NCBI GenBank assembly: GCA_004562765.1
Contig: SFRL01000071.1
Span: 1-20,763, forward strand
Length of the DNA stretch: 20,763 nucleotides
From: a bacterium
GTDB lineage: Bacteria > Bacillota > Clostridia > Lachnospirales > Lachnospiraceae
Direction: 5' to 3'
The notes under the pieces were generated by a model. That model had not been told where the DNA came from. It was given only the letters and a program-made list of their open reading frames with translations, and did not search any database. A program made the translations under genes and the position numbers. Each line of letters begins with the position of its first letter. Position 1 is the first letter of the stretch. This document shows positions 1 to 5,465 of the stretch, in pieces.

Positions 1-495
1 TAAATCTCCCATCTTTTTAAAACACTGATCTATTCGATTATATTCATCTCCATCTTTGTTATCAACAGAATAATTAGTGATATCTTCCAATTCTTTAATA
101 ACCATATCATACTGTTTCTTATACAACTCATCAATATAATTTGATATGATTCTTTTCTCTTGCTCGCTTTTTTTCTGATCATCCAGATCCATCTTCTGTT
201 TCTGTGTAGACAAATAATGACTCCTTATGATAATGCATTTATCTACAAATGCTGCAATATTATTTAACAATATGCTGCCGCCTACCAATGCACTACTGCC
301 AACCACAAAAAAAGTTAACCACGTACTGCCTATATCCACGTTTTCAAATTGTAACTCTTCGTCTTTCGACTGCAAAAAAGGACATTTTGTTAATACAAAC
401 TCAATGTCATTAATATACTTTACAAATTCATGAAAATCATTAAACTTTGGGAGTTTAATATCTAATCCTATTCTTTCTTCTGTGTTTAGTCTCAT
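1..495 (-). CDS. Membrane-anchored protein of unknown function, 3' end cut by window
   Basis: An open frame of 165 codons begins at ATG 495 behind a GAAGGA ribosome site and runs off the left edge without a stop. Residues 1-60 look soluble. Residues about 66-98 are hydrophobic (from STWLTFFVVGSSALVGG onward) and could be one long or two short membrane segments. The rest is charged and helical, rich in K, E, D and Q, and may form a coiled coil. It starts 4 bases after the stop of the gene at 500-736, so the two are co-translated from the promoter at 772-800. I do not recognise a named family. The layout (soluble head, membrane segment, coiled tail, beside phage tRNAs) would fit an accessory or defence-type cargo gene, but that is inference. 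The base composition is AT-rich like the rest of the element. Confidence 0.75.
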   Translation of the reverse strand, partial: MRLNTEERIGLDIKLPKFNDFHEFVKYINDIEFVLTKCPFLQSKDEELQFENVDIGSTWLTFFVVGSSALVGGSILLNNIAAFVDKCIIIRSHYLSTQKQKMDLDDQKKSEQEKRIISNYIDELYKKQYDMVIKELEDITNYSVDNKDGDEYNRIDQCFKKMGDL

Positions 496-499
496 TCCT

Positions 500-736
500 T
501 CATACAATGAAATTGTATATTTCATCTTTCGCAATAGGATATATGCTTTTTAAAAGATTATTTGATTCTTCCTCTAACGATCCGATTTTTTTCAAAACAA
601 CAAGCGCGTCTCTTGCTGCTATCCATCCAGTTATTTTCGAACATGCTCTCCCGCTGCTCGTTGTTTCTTGATGATTTATGTTTGAAATAATGTCAAAATT
701 GTCTCTGCACAAAGTATAAATATTCTTGAATTTCAT
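500..736 (-). CDS. Small hypothetical protein, first gene of a two-gene operon
   Basis: A 78-residue soluble protein starting at ATG 736, behind AAGGAG at good spacing. It contains a central SGRACSKITGWIAARDALVVLKK stretch predicted to be mostly helical; no cysteine clusters, signal peptide or membrane segment is seen. I do not recognise the family. Its stop lies 4 bases before the start of the membrane protein at 1-495, so the two probably act together as a pair. A strong minus-strand promoter lies 36 bases upstream of the start. Confidence 0.7.
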   Translation of the reverse strand: MKFKNIYTLCRDNFDIISNINHQETTSSGRACSKITGWIAARDALVVLKKIGSLEEESNNLLKSIYPIAKDEIYNFIV

Positions 737-771
737 ATAGAAAAACTCCTTATCATTTGTATATTAAATCA

Positions 772-800
772 AATATATCACGTTCTTATTTTCAAATCAA
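772..800 (-). promoter_or_regulatory. Sigma-70 type promoter for the 736-to-1 gene pair
   Basis: On the minus strand TTGATT (800-795), a 17-base spacer and TATATT (777-772) make a good -35/-10 pair. It lies between the Met tRNA and the start of the gene at 736, so the pair can be expressed independently of the rest of the element. Confidence 0.6.
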
Positions 801-835
801 CACCAACCAATATTCAATTCTCAATGTTCAAATAG

Positions 836-909
836 TGGCTCCTATAGGACTCGAACCTATGACCGTCCGGTTATGAGCCGGATGCACTAACCAACTGTGC
901 TAAGAATCC
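836..909 (-). tRNA. tRNA with CAT anticodon (Met, or Ile2)
   Basis: The complete cloverleaf reads on the minus strand: D stem GCAC/GTGC, anticodon stem TCCGG/CCGGA with loop CTCATAA (anticodon at 873-875), and T arm ATAGG-TTCGAGT-CCTAT. The acceptor stem GGATTCT/AGGAGCC has one A-G mismatch at the third pair and one G-U; the discriminator is A and no CCA is encoded. It is not an initiator tRNA, because it has a normal 1-72 pair and lacks the three G-C pairs of the anticodon stem. A CAT anticodon may also be an isoleucine tRNA after lysidine modification. Confidence 0.9.
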
Positions 910-1355
910 AGTCTGATGGAGCATTTCAATATGCCCCATCTTTCCCGCAATACTCAACGCTCCTGCTATGACACCATTACAGTGTTTGATTTTTGCGGTA
1001 CTAATTGCCAATTACGGATTTGAACCGTTCCTCCCGTATAAGTCTTTTCGTCAGCCATCATTCCACAAGATGATGCTTAACTTCTCGCGCTTCAACTCTA
1101 CTTGGTATGCGTCATACACCATATTGGCAACATCCATTGTATGTCTGCAAGGACTGTGCAGGATTTTAATGTCTTTACTGACAAGATGCAGATTGATAAT
1201 TTATCCAACAACGGCATTCTGCATGAACCGGGCTTTCATAAACCGGTTAATACCACCGGGCGGGCACGCTCCGCCCTTAATAGAATCGTCCTAGCGGCTA
1301 AAGGAGATTCAGCCAATGCCAAATCACAGATGTTGGAAACATACCATTTCCCGCG
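910..1355. other. 446-base stretch between tRNA-Met and tRNA-Gln without a convincing gene
   Basis: Long frames on the plus strand here have no ribosome site and run across tRNA genes, so they are rejected. On the minus strand a 28-codon frame (1137-1051, MDVANMVYDAYQVELKREKL and on) has natural-looking composition but no Shine-Dalgarno. A second frame of about 45 codons, open from a TTG near 1012, reads into the Met tRNA. An isolated T-arm-like hairpin lies at 1014-1028 and a folded RNA candidate at 1213-1320. The stretch may hold non-coding RNA or remnants of genes interrupted by tRNA insertion. Confidence 0.4.
1213..1320 (-). ncRNA. Cloverleaf-like structured RNA candidate in the tRNA cluster
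   Basis: A closing helix GGCATT/AATGCC (1320-1315 with 1218-1213) encloses three hairpins: GGCT/AGCC (1314-1311 with 1299-1296); GGGCGG/CCGCCC with a 7-base loop (1276-1271 with 1263-1258); and AACCGG/CCGGTT (1248-1243 with 1231-1226). The last can switch to CCGGT/ACCGG (1259-1255 with 1247-1243). The arm order resembles a tRNA, but the middle loop lacks U33 and the third loop is 11 bases, so it is not a tRNA. The strand is assumed from the flanking tRNAs. The helices were found by eye. Confidence 0.35.
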
Positions 1356-1427
1356 CAGGGCTAACCAGATTCGAACTGGTGAATGCAGGAGTCAAAGTCC
1401 TGTGCCTTACCGCTTGGTGATAGCCCT
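1356..1427 (-). tRNA. tRNA-Gln (TTG)
   Basis: The complete cloverleaf reads on the minus strand: acceptor AGGGCTA pairs perfectly with TAGCCCT. The anticodon stem is CAGGA/TCCTG with loop CTTTGAC (anticodon at 1393-1395), the T arm is ACCAG-TTCGAAT-CTGGT and the discriminator is G. The D arm has the short form usual for bacterial tRNA-Gln. No CCA is encoded. Confidence 0.95.
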
Positions 1428-1567
1428 AAAAAACAGGCGTCAATGAGTGCAACCACACCGCCGGCATTCTTTTTGTAGTTATGATCATTGTTTGTTCTGC
1501 CGCATCCGCAACAAAATTCAGTTTTGTTGGTTCATTGATACAAATGAGAAGTAAAATCCAACCGTGA

Positions 1568-1753
1568 CTATGTTCCTTGCTCGTGCAGATGCAGCTTTTC
1601 CGAGACATCATGCCTCGTTGGTATAGCCGGATATGCAAACCCTAACATATCTATTCCATACTTTTCATCTCCCGATTTCCTGGACTTCGCGGATGCAATT
1701 CCAATCCAGATCACGAGCTGAAAAACAATTAAACCGTATGTAGTTATAATCAT
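1568..1753 (-). CDS. Small single-pass membrane protein, hypothetical
   Basis: A 61-residue protein with a textbook ribosome site (GAGGGAG, 5 bases before ATG 1753). Residues 5-22 (YGLIVFQLVIWIGIAS) are a likely membrane segment or signal anchor, followed by a basic then mixed soluble tail. I recognise no family. It lies between tRNA-Gln and tRNA-Phe and directly follows the folded RNA candidate at 1787-1879, which would be its leader. The 140 bases between its stop and tRNA-Gln hold no supported gene, only a hairpin CAACAAAA/TTTTGTTG near 1511-1531. Confidence 0.6.
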   Translation of the reverse strand: MIITTYGLIVFQLVIWIGIASAKSRKSGDEKYGIDMLGFAYPAIPTRHDVSEKLHLHEQGT

Positions 1754-1786
1754 TAAAACTCCCTCGCTTTCTGATCAGAATTGTTG

Positions 1787-1879
1787 TCGGTCCATACGAC
1801 CGAAACCTCCCGAGCCTTGCGACGGCTCTTTAACAGCTTTCCGCTAGGAGGTCGCTATAGGTAGAGCCCCAGCGGGCTC
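1787..1879 (-). ncRNA. Multi-hairpin structured RNA or leader between tRNA-Phe and a small gene
   Basis: Four perfect helices lie in 93 bases. Minus-strand order: GAGCCC/GGGCTC with a 4-base loop (1879-1864); a 6-bp helix ACCTCC/GGAGGT (1852-1847 with 1810-1805) enclosing a small AGC/GCT hairpin (1845-1835) and GAGCC/GGCTC with a 7-base loop (1828-1812); and TCGGTC/GACCGA with a 5-base loop (1803-1787). It begins 3 bases after the 3' end of tRNA-Phe and ends about 34 bases before the start codon at 1753. There is no U-tract, so these are not simple terminators. It could be a structured leader or a separate small RNA released by tRNA processing. Confidence 0.45.
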
Positions 1880-1881
1880 AA

Positions 1882-1954
1882 TGGGAAGTAGTTGAATCGA
1901 ACAACTATTTCCAGATTTTCAGTCTGGCGCGCTGACCACATACGCCAACTTCCC
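1882..1954 (-). tRNA. tRNA-Phe (GAA)
   Basis: The cloverleaf reads on the minus strand. Acceptor GGGAAGT pairs perfectly with ACTTCCC; D stem GCGT/GCGC has one U-G pair. The anticodon stem is CCAGA/TCTGG with loop CTGAAAA (anticodon at 1918-1920), and the T arm is AGTTG-TTCGATT-CAACT. The variable region is 4 bases, the discriminator is A and no CCA is encoded. Confidence 0.95.
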
Positions 1955-1960
1955 AATTTT

Positions 1961-2161
1961 TTATGACCACATGCAGACGATGCTTGATGCATACACCAGA
2001 AGAATTACTATGTGCCCAACCATCGTCTGATTGCTCATTTTCTTGTCTGTAAGCGTCTGACGAATTATTACAAGCATGAAAATCACGATAAACACCGTTG
2101 TGATGGATTTTAAGACAATCGTCGAGCTATTCCTCCGGCATGTAGTAAACATAGTTATCAA
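1961..2161 (-). CDS. Small two-pass membrane protein, start uncertain
   Basis: An open frame of up to 66 residues with two hydrophobic stretches (SITTVFIVIFMLVIIRQ and MVGHIVILLVYASSIVCMW), joined by a short basic loop. This gives a two-helix membrane protein of holin-like size. The first ATG (2161) overlaps the end of the upstream gene by 35 bases and has no good ribosome site. A perfect GGAGG lies inside the last codons of that upstream gene, so the real start may be further down, possibly a non-ATG codon near 2125. No family is recognised. Its stop lies 6 bases before the 5' end of tRNA-Phe, so gene and tRNA probably share a transcript. Confidence 0.45.
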   Translation of the reverse strand: MITMFTTCRRNSSTIVLKSITTVFIVIFMLVIIRQTLTDKKMSNQTMVGHIVILLVYASSIVCMWS

Positions 2162-2456
2162 ACGTGGTTATATACATGCTCTGTCCGGCATTTAATACGT
2201 TCATTGCCGCAACGTTTTTTGACGGAACAATCATCGATTCGATTTGCTCCCTGCTCAATCCGTCAGAAATGCTATAAACTGGCGCGTATGCTCTGTGCAT
2301 ATCCTCAAACACTTCTGCGGCACGCTCTTTCGATTCATACTTGCCGATCACTGTGCTTTCGCTCCCGATCTTCGCGTAAATGATATCATTCTGCTTCCAG
2401 AACACGGTCCGGTCAAAGTCAAATGAAAAATCTCTTTTCTGCGATACCACTCTCAT
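2127..2456 (-). CDS. Phage-type small hypothetical protein
   Basis: A 109-residue soluble protein starting at ATG 2456, behind GGAGG at 10 bases. The N-terminal half (FDFDRTVFWKQNDIIYAKIG, then GKYESKERAAEVFEDMHRAY at about 38-57) matches a pattern I know from many small phage and integrative-element proteins of Firmicutes. In these a beta-hairpin with bulky residues is followed by a short helix ending near HRAY. The biochemical role of that group is unknown to me. The start overlaps the stop of the Cys-rich gene at 2453-2602 (ATGA), placing it in a translationally coupled chain. Confidence 0.7.
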   Translation of the reverse strand: MRVVSQKRDFSFDFDRTVFWKQNDIIYAKIGSESTVIGKYESKERAAEVFEDMHRAYAPVYSISDGLSREQIESMIVPSKNVAAMNVLNAGQSMYITTFDNYVYYMPEE

Positions 2457-2602
2457 TCTTCGTCATCCTCCTCAGATCCAGACCAATCGTCGCACGTATG
2501 CGTCTCTTCAACAAAGTCTGCAAGATACTCGCTCTCATCATTCACACAGACCAGATCTCCGGCCTCTCTTTCGCAATAGTTGCAATTTCCGCAATTTCTC
2601 AT
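2453..2602 (-). CDS. 49-residue Cys-rich acidic phage-type protein
   Basis: A short frame of 49 codons plus stop, ATG 2602 to TGA 2453. The N-terminus carries CGNCNYC (residues 4-10) and later Cys at about 19 and 38 plus one His, a plausible small metal-binding knuckle. The tail is strongly acidic (SGSEEDDEE). Its start overlaps the stop of the upstream gene (GTATGA) and its stop overlaps the next start (AATGAG), so translation is coupled on both sides; this is the main support for it. Small proteins with this N-terminal Cys pattern and a downstream DxW-type motif are common in phage genomes. The function is unknown. Confidence 0.65.
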   Translation of the reverse strand: MRNCGNCNYCEREAGDLVCVNDESEYLADFVEETHTCDDWSGSEEDDEE

Positions 2603-2820
2603 ACCAGACCACATCCTTTCAAACCGTTACACACGCTTACAAGCTCTCTCGCATTTTCGTAAACAAGCCTTGCAATAGTTACTTCGCTTCCGCACTTATT
2701 GCATGTAGCATACTTCTCGTGGAATATTATTTCCTTGCCGTCAATCTCGCGACTTGCAACGCGGCTGTGTAACGTGTAGTTGGTGACCTTTCCGCATGTG
2801 CAGCATAATGTCTTTGCCAT
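2599..2820 (-). CDS. YgiT/MqsA-type zinc-finger protein
   Basis: A 73-residue protein starting at ATG 2820. CCTCG (residues 6-10) and CNKCG (about 40-44) form a C-x2-C pair of pairs separated by a beta-rich stretch with conserved-looking GKEIIFHEKYATC. This is the layout of the YgiT/MqsA N-terminal zinc-finger fold found in antitoxins and in orphan phage proteins. The helix-turn-helix half of a full MqsA is absent and no MqsR-type toxin is adjacent, so I do not call it an antitoxin. It follows the upstream stop by one base and overlaps the next start, inside a coupled chain. Confidence 0.65.
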   Translation of the reverse strand: MAKTLCCTCGKVTNYTLHSRVASREIDGKEIIFHEKYATCNKCGSEVTIARLVYENARELVSVCNGLKGCGLV

Positions 2821-2821
2821 A

Positions 2822-3202
2822 TCATTTATCCCCCATTCCGATAATCCTATCTCCTATTTGCACCGCAAGCATTTTTACTATCGAACGATCTACATCACTT
2901 TCCTCTAAAACACTTCGCACTGAATCGTACAATGCAAATCGAGATTTTTCGTTCGTCTCAAAATCATGTTTCAAAACGATTGCCGCCTGTTGAACTGTTT
3001 CCGGTGTGAAACTGAATTGAACACTTCCAGTCATGTCAATGTCCGGAAGGCCGAGTGTTTCAAATGTGAATGCCGGTATTTCGTCAACTGCAACGCGGAA
3101 ATCTATGCTCCGAACACCATGTATCTGGCTTCCGTCTATGTAATATTCTGTTCCTATACTGCCCTCATTTTGATTTATGACTTTTACTCTCGGAATTGCC
3201 AT
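2822..3202 (-). CDS. Phage-type hypothetical protein, 126 residues
   Basis: The start is taken at ATG 3202 because AAGGA lies 9 bases upstream; a GTG two codons earlier is too close to it. The protein alternates short beta-rich stretches (VKVINQN, TEYYIDGSQIHGVRSIDFRV) with a C-terminal helical part (KSRFALYDSVRSVLEE) and ends in a hydrophobic strand (IVKMLAVQIGDRIIGMGD). The central FTFETLGLPDIDMTGSVQFS motif is of a type I associate with phage-encoded hypothetical proteins. No signal or membrane segment is seen. It heads the coupled chain 3202-2127. No clear promoter was found in the AT-rich 90 bases upstream. Confidence 0.7.
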   Translation of the reverse strand: MAIPRVKVINQNEGSIGTEYYIDGSQIHGVRSIDFRVAVDEIPAFTFETLGLPDIDMTGSVQFSFTPETVQQAAIVLKHDFETNEKSRFALYDSVRSVLEESDVDRSIVKMLAVQIGDRIIGMGDK

Positions 3203-3292
3203 ATGCACATGTCCTTTTTTGATTTTGAAATTTTTTGAGATATCGTTATCGAATGTAACTTTTGAATTTTATCTGATGTGTGGTAGAAAAAT

Positions 3293-3490
3293 TTATCCGT
3301 AGATCATTTCTCGCATACACTCCGCTATCTTTGGATGCAAGCAAGTGTTGATGATATATTCCTTCTCTCGGCCTGATAGATGTAACCGTATGAGTGGCAG
3401 TATATCTATCAAGTCTCGAAATGGATTTATGCCATGTGACAGAAGAATTATTATTACAACTGGAAAACGAAGTAGTTTAGTATATCTCAT
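3293..3490 (-). CDS. Small membrane-associated hypothetical protein
   Basis: A 65-residue frame. ATG 3490 is preferred because AGAGG lies 9 bases upstream; ATG 3496 is too close to it. Residues 6-22 (LLRFPVVIIILLSHGIN) are hydrophobic enough for one membrane helix, followed by a helical tail with a C-terminal KIAECMREMIYG. No family is recognised. It sits alone, 90 bases before the 3202-2127 chain. The 277 bases upstream (3491-3767) show only short competing frames. Confidence 0.45.
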   Translation of the reverse strand: MRYTKLLRFPVVIIILLSHGINPFRDLIDILPLIRLHLSGREKEYIINTCLHPKIAECMREMIYG

Positions 3491-3767
3491 AATCATAGAC
3501 CTCTGTATTGGATAATGGCTTTTTTATTTTTTCTGTGCTGAACCGACTGAATAGCGCCGTGGCAACTCTCCGCCGGACCCCCACCCCTATGCCCTGCAGC
3601 CGATCCAGCCATCATCCACATTCTGCCATTCCGAAACTATTCGCAAAATTACTCTTTTCCGAATACTTAATTGACAAATCCTTAACTATCAAGTATTTAT
3701 GCGGGTTTCAGCGTTTTTCGCTGGATTTCGGTCTATGCACCGTGCTTGTATCTATTGTGCAATTTGA

Positions 3768-4424
3768 CTAGAAATCTGCTTTCGGAGGCTCTAAAAGTGG
3801 CTGATCATGTGCCTGCTCCACCTTGTACCTCTCCTGTATCTGCTCGATGCTCTGCTTATGCTCTCCAGTTGCTCCTCTTGGCTGTCCCATGTTCCACCCA
3901 TAATGGCGGTTGAGAGCTCCCAGAAGCCCGACCGGATTCCGCTTGCCGGATATAAGCATATTTGATAGACTCTCTTCTCTTTCTCGGCTCAACTTTTTGT
4001 AAATGTCGGAAGCCGACGAGCTGGATCTACTGGTTTCAGCGCCCCATTCATGCAGTGTATCTGTATTAATACCAGTTAATTTACTAAATCCCATTATAGA
4101 TATCTCTTTATCATACTCATAACACAGATCTATATATATATTACATATACTATCAATAACATCTAAATCATAAGCATTATTATTACTACTGTTACCATGT
4201 TTTAAATTACCATCACAGTAATTACCAGCCTTTAATAAATCCTGATGCAGCTTAAAGTAATTTTTATTTATATACAACAGTGCTGCATTCCATCTGCTCT
4301 GCGGCTCCTTGTGCATGTCCTCGATCTGGTGCGTGTCTATGTACTCCTGAAGGTATGCAGACACCGCATTCTCAAATACTTCTACACCTGATTCTGTTCT
4401 GATTGTTTCTACCTGATCCGGCAT
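3768..4424 (-). CDS. Phage-type protein with helix-turn-helix-like middle, possibly terminase-small-subunit-like
   Basis: A 218-residue soluble protein with GGAGG 9 bases before ATG 4424. The N-terminal third is helical, a low-complexity GNSSNNN linker follows at about 78-84, and a compact helical middle at about 86-130 includes ISIMGFSKLTGINTDTLHEW, which has the look of a helix-turn-helix. The C-terminal LSREREESLSNMLISGKRNP and GLLGALNRHYGWN segment resembles conserved parts of phage-associated proteins, some near packaging genes. I infer DNA binding. Terminase small subunit, replication and regulatory roles are all open, and no large terminase is visible. It has its own promoter (4609-4638) and a leader containing a terminator. 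Confidence 0.65.
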   Translation of the reverse strand: MPDQVETIRTESGVEVFENAVSAYLQEYIDTHQIEDMHKEPQSRWNAALLYINKNYFKLHQDLLKAGNYCDGNLKHGNSSNNNAYDLDVIDSICNIYIDLCYEYDKEISIMGFSKLTGINTDTLHEWGAETSRSSSSASDIYKKLSREREESLSNMLISGKRNPVGLLGALNRHYGWNMGQPRGATGEHKQSIEQIQERYKVEQAHDQPLLEPPKADF

Positions 4425-4450
4425 AGTCTACACCTCCAATCTTTACAACT

Positions 4451-4515
4451 CTGCAAAATAAAAACGCCTGACACATAAACAGATCTGTTTCTGATCTGCT
4501 ACAGTGTCAAGGCGT
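4451..4515 (-). terminator. Intrinsic terminator inside the leader of the 4424 gene (attenuator-like)
   Basis: On the minus strand ACGCCTTGACAC (4515-4504) pairs with GTGTCAGGCGT (4474-4464) with one bulged A. The inner helix CAGATC/GATCTG extends it, and TTTTTATTTTG follows at once. It lies about 160 bases after the promoter and only 27 bases before the start codon, with no room for another promoter. The 4424 gene therefore seems to need read-through. Confidence 0.65.
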
Positions 4516-4608
4516 CACTATTACTGTTTCGCTTCGGCTGTACTTCGCCACGCTTCCGGCTATGGCGGTATCAATAATTTAATTTACGCTCTCTTGCTCT
4601 ATGGCATT

Positions 4609-4638
4609 ATAATAATCACAATACATCTGATCTGTCAA
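4609..4638 (-). promoter_or_regulatory. Strong sigma-70 promoter with a ~178-base leader
   Basis: Consensus TTGACA (4638-4633), an 18-base spacer and TATTAT (4614-4609) lie on the minus strand. The leader to ATG 4424 carries a CGCCA/TGGCG hairpin and repeated AGCCGGAAGC/AGCCGAAGC segments (about 4530-4575), then the terminator at 4451-4515. This promoter-leader-terminator-gene order is that of an attenuated or riboswitch-type control. I do not recognise a known riboswitch class. Confidence 0.65.
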
Positions 4639-5198
4639 GGATATATTTTAAATTTATCCCCTCTTAATCTCATGTAATGGATATAGAATATACGCACGCA
4701 CACGCGCGAACACGTAATATGATTTACTATTCTTTTCTTTACTCTTAATAATAATTATATATATTATAAATATAGGCGACACCGTAAAAACATGTCGAAT
4801 ATAATGCCTTATAAAACACTAATAGGCATCGCCAATATAGCCATGCCTAAAAATTACAATATACACCAGCTGACAGACGCAGCACCCGGATAAATCCGAA
4901 CACAATCGCCAACCCGCCTATTTACTCTCATAACATCAAGCAATTACTGCTATAACGAATGATAGTTAAATGGCTCCTATGCACAGGCTTGTATAAACAC
5001 GCCAAATGCAAGGATCCAAGGCAACGCCAAAAGAACCCCATAAAGGACGCTAAAGGAACCGCCTATAAACGACACCAGAGGAACCCGAAACAACGAACGC
5101 CAAAGGCACCACTAAAGCCACCGCGCCGCAGGCAGACAGATCCACCACGGAGAGCAGCTATGGTTTATTATAAAACATTTCTTTTTCAACCTGTCAAG
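4639..5198. other. 560-base non-coding block, origin-like or packaging-site-like
   Basis: No supported gene lies here. An 80-codon plus-strand frame (4959-5201) lacks a ribosome site, and the 25-bp repeats under it break its phase. The block holds a near-pure A/T tract at about 4747-4776, alternating ATGCCT (4804-4809), AGGCAT (4824-4829) and ATGCCT (4843-4848) dyads, and five direct repeats at 4999-5110. An AT-rich tract plus iterons is the usual plan of an iteron origin. Binding sites for a packaging protein are the main alternative. Confidence 0.45.
4999..5110. repeat. Five direct repeats of ~14 bp at ~25-bp period
   Basis: Copies start at 4999, 5024, 5047, 5072 and 5097 with consensus ACGCCAAAGGAACC. 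Examples are ACGCCAAAAGAACC at 5024 and ACGCTAAAGGAACC at 5047; the 4999 copy is the most diverged. The steps are 25, 23, 25 and 25 bases. Because the step is not a multiple of three, the repeat acts at DNA or RNA level, not as a protein repeat. Confidence 0.6.
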
Positions 5199-5227
5199 TA
5201 AAATAGAAAAACCGCCATTTCTGGCGG
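5199..5227 (-). terminator. Rho-independent terminator of the toxin-antitoxin operon
   Basis: On the minus strand CCGCCA/TGGCGG with a 4-base loop (5227-5212) is followed by TTTTTCTATTTTA (5211-5199). It lies 8 bases after the stop of the antitoxin gene. Confidence 0.85.
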
Positions 5228-5235
5228 CTCTCTTA

Positions 5236-5439
5236 TTAATCCCAGTTTATAGCTTCATGCGGAACTGTTTCCGGATCTGCAAGCGCTTCTTCTAGGCTTG
5301 CTTTCTCTGCCGGTGTTAGCTTTGTAAAATCCGGATCCCACGCAAGGACTAATTTTTTAATAAATTCAAGCGCAAAATTTTGTTCGCTCTCTGGTAAGAT
5401 CTCCATAAGGTCGATCGCCTGCTTTGTTGCTGTGCTCAT
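5236..5439 (-). CDS. Probable antitoxin partner of the RelE/ParE-type toxin
   Basis: A 67-residue acidic protein, ATG 5439 behind AAGGAG. It has an N-terminal helix (ATKQAIDLMEILPESEQNFA), a second helix (LEFIKKLVLAWDPDF) and an acidic tail ending in HEAINWD. This size and shape, with an extended tail that can wrap a toxin, fits antitoxins paired with RelE-family toxins. It lies 26 bases downstream of the toxin, the reverse of the usual antitoxin-first order (as in higBA). There is no clear DNA-binding motif; repression may come from the ribbon-helix-helix protein encoded first in the operon. Confidence 0.65.
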   Translation of the reverse strand: MSTATKQAIDLMEILPESEQNFALEFIKKLVLAWDPDFTKLTPAEKASLEEALADPETVPHEAINWD

Positions 5440-5465
5440 AATATCGCTCCTTTCTCTTCGTGATA

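Noticed and set aside
1051..1137. Minus-strand 28-codon frame MDVANMVYDAYQVELKREKL...
   Set aside because: Composition looks natural, but there is no Shine-Dalgarno and no conservation evidence. A partial match of the DNA to 5S rRNA words (GAAGTTAAGC, CGGGAGGA) is too short to call.
968..1446. Two overlapping plus-strand frames of 108 and 114 codons
   Set aside because: They have no ribosome sites, and the longer reach runs through tRNA-Gln on the opposite strand; composition is not protein-like.
1426..1638. Minus-strand 70-codon frame overlapping the small membrane protein
   Set aside because: It has no ribosome site, overlaps a better gene and ends inside tRNA-Gln.
3491..3767. Short competing frames on both strands before the 3490 gene, and a TTGACA-17-TATTTA promoter-like pair on the plus strand at about 3673
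   Set aside because: No frame has a convincing start with ribosome site, and the plus-strand promoter would lead only into an antisense frame. Left as an unexplained 277-base gap.
4959..5201. Plus-strand 80-codon basic frame
   Set aside because: It is produced by the 25-bp repeats, which are not in codon phase; no ribosome site.
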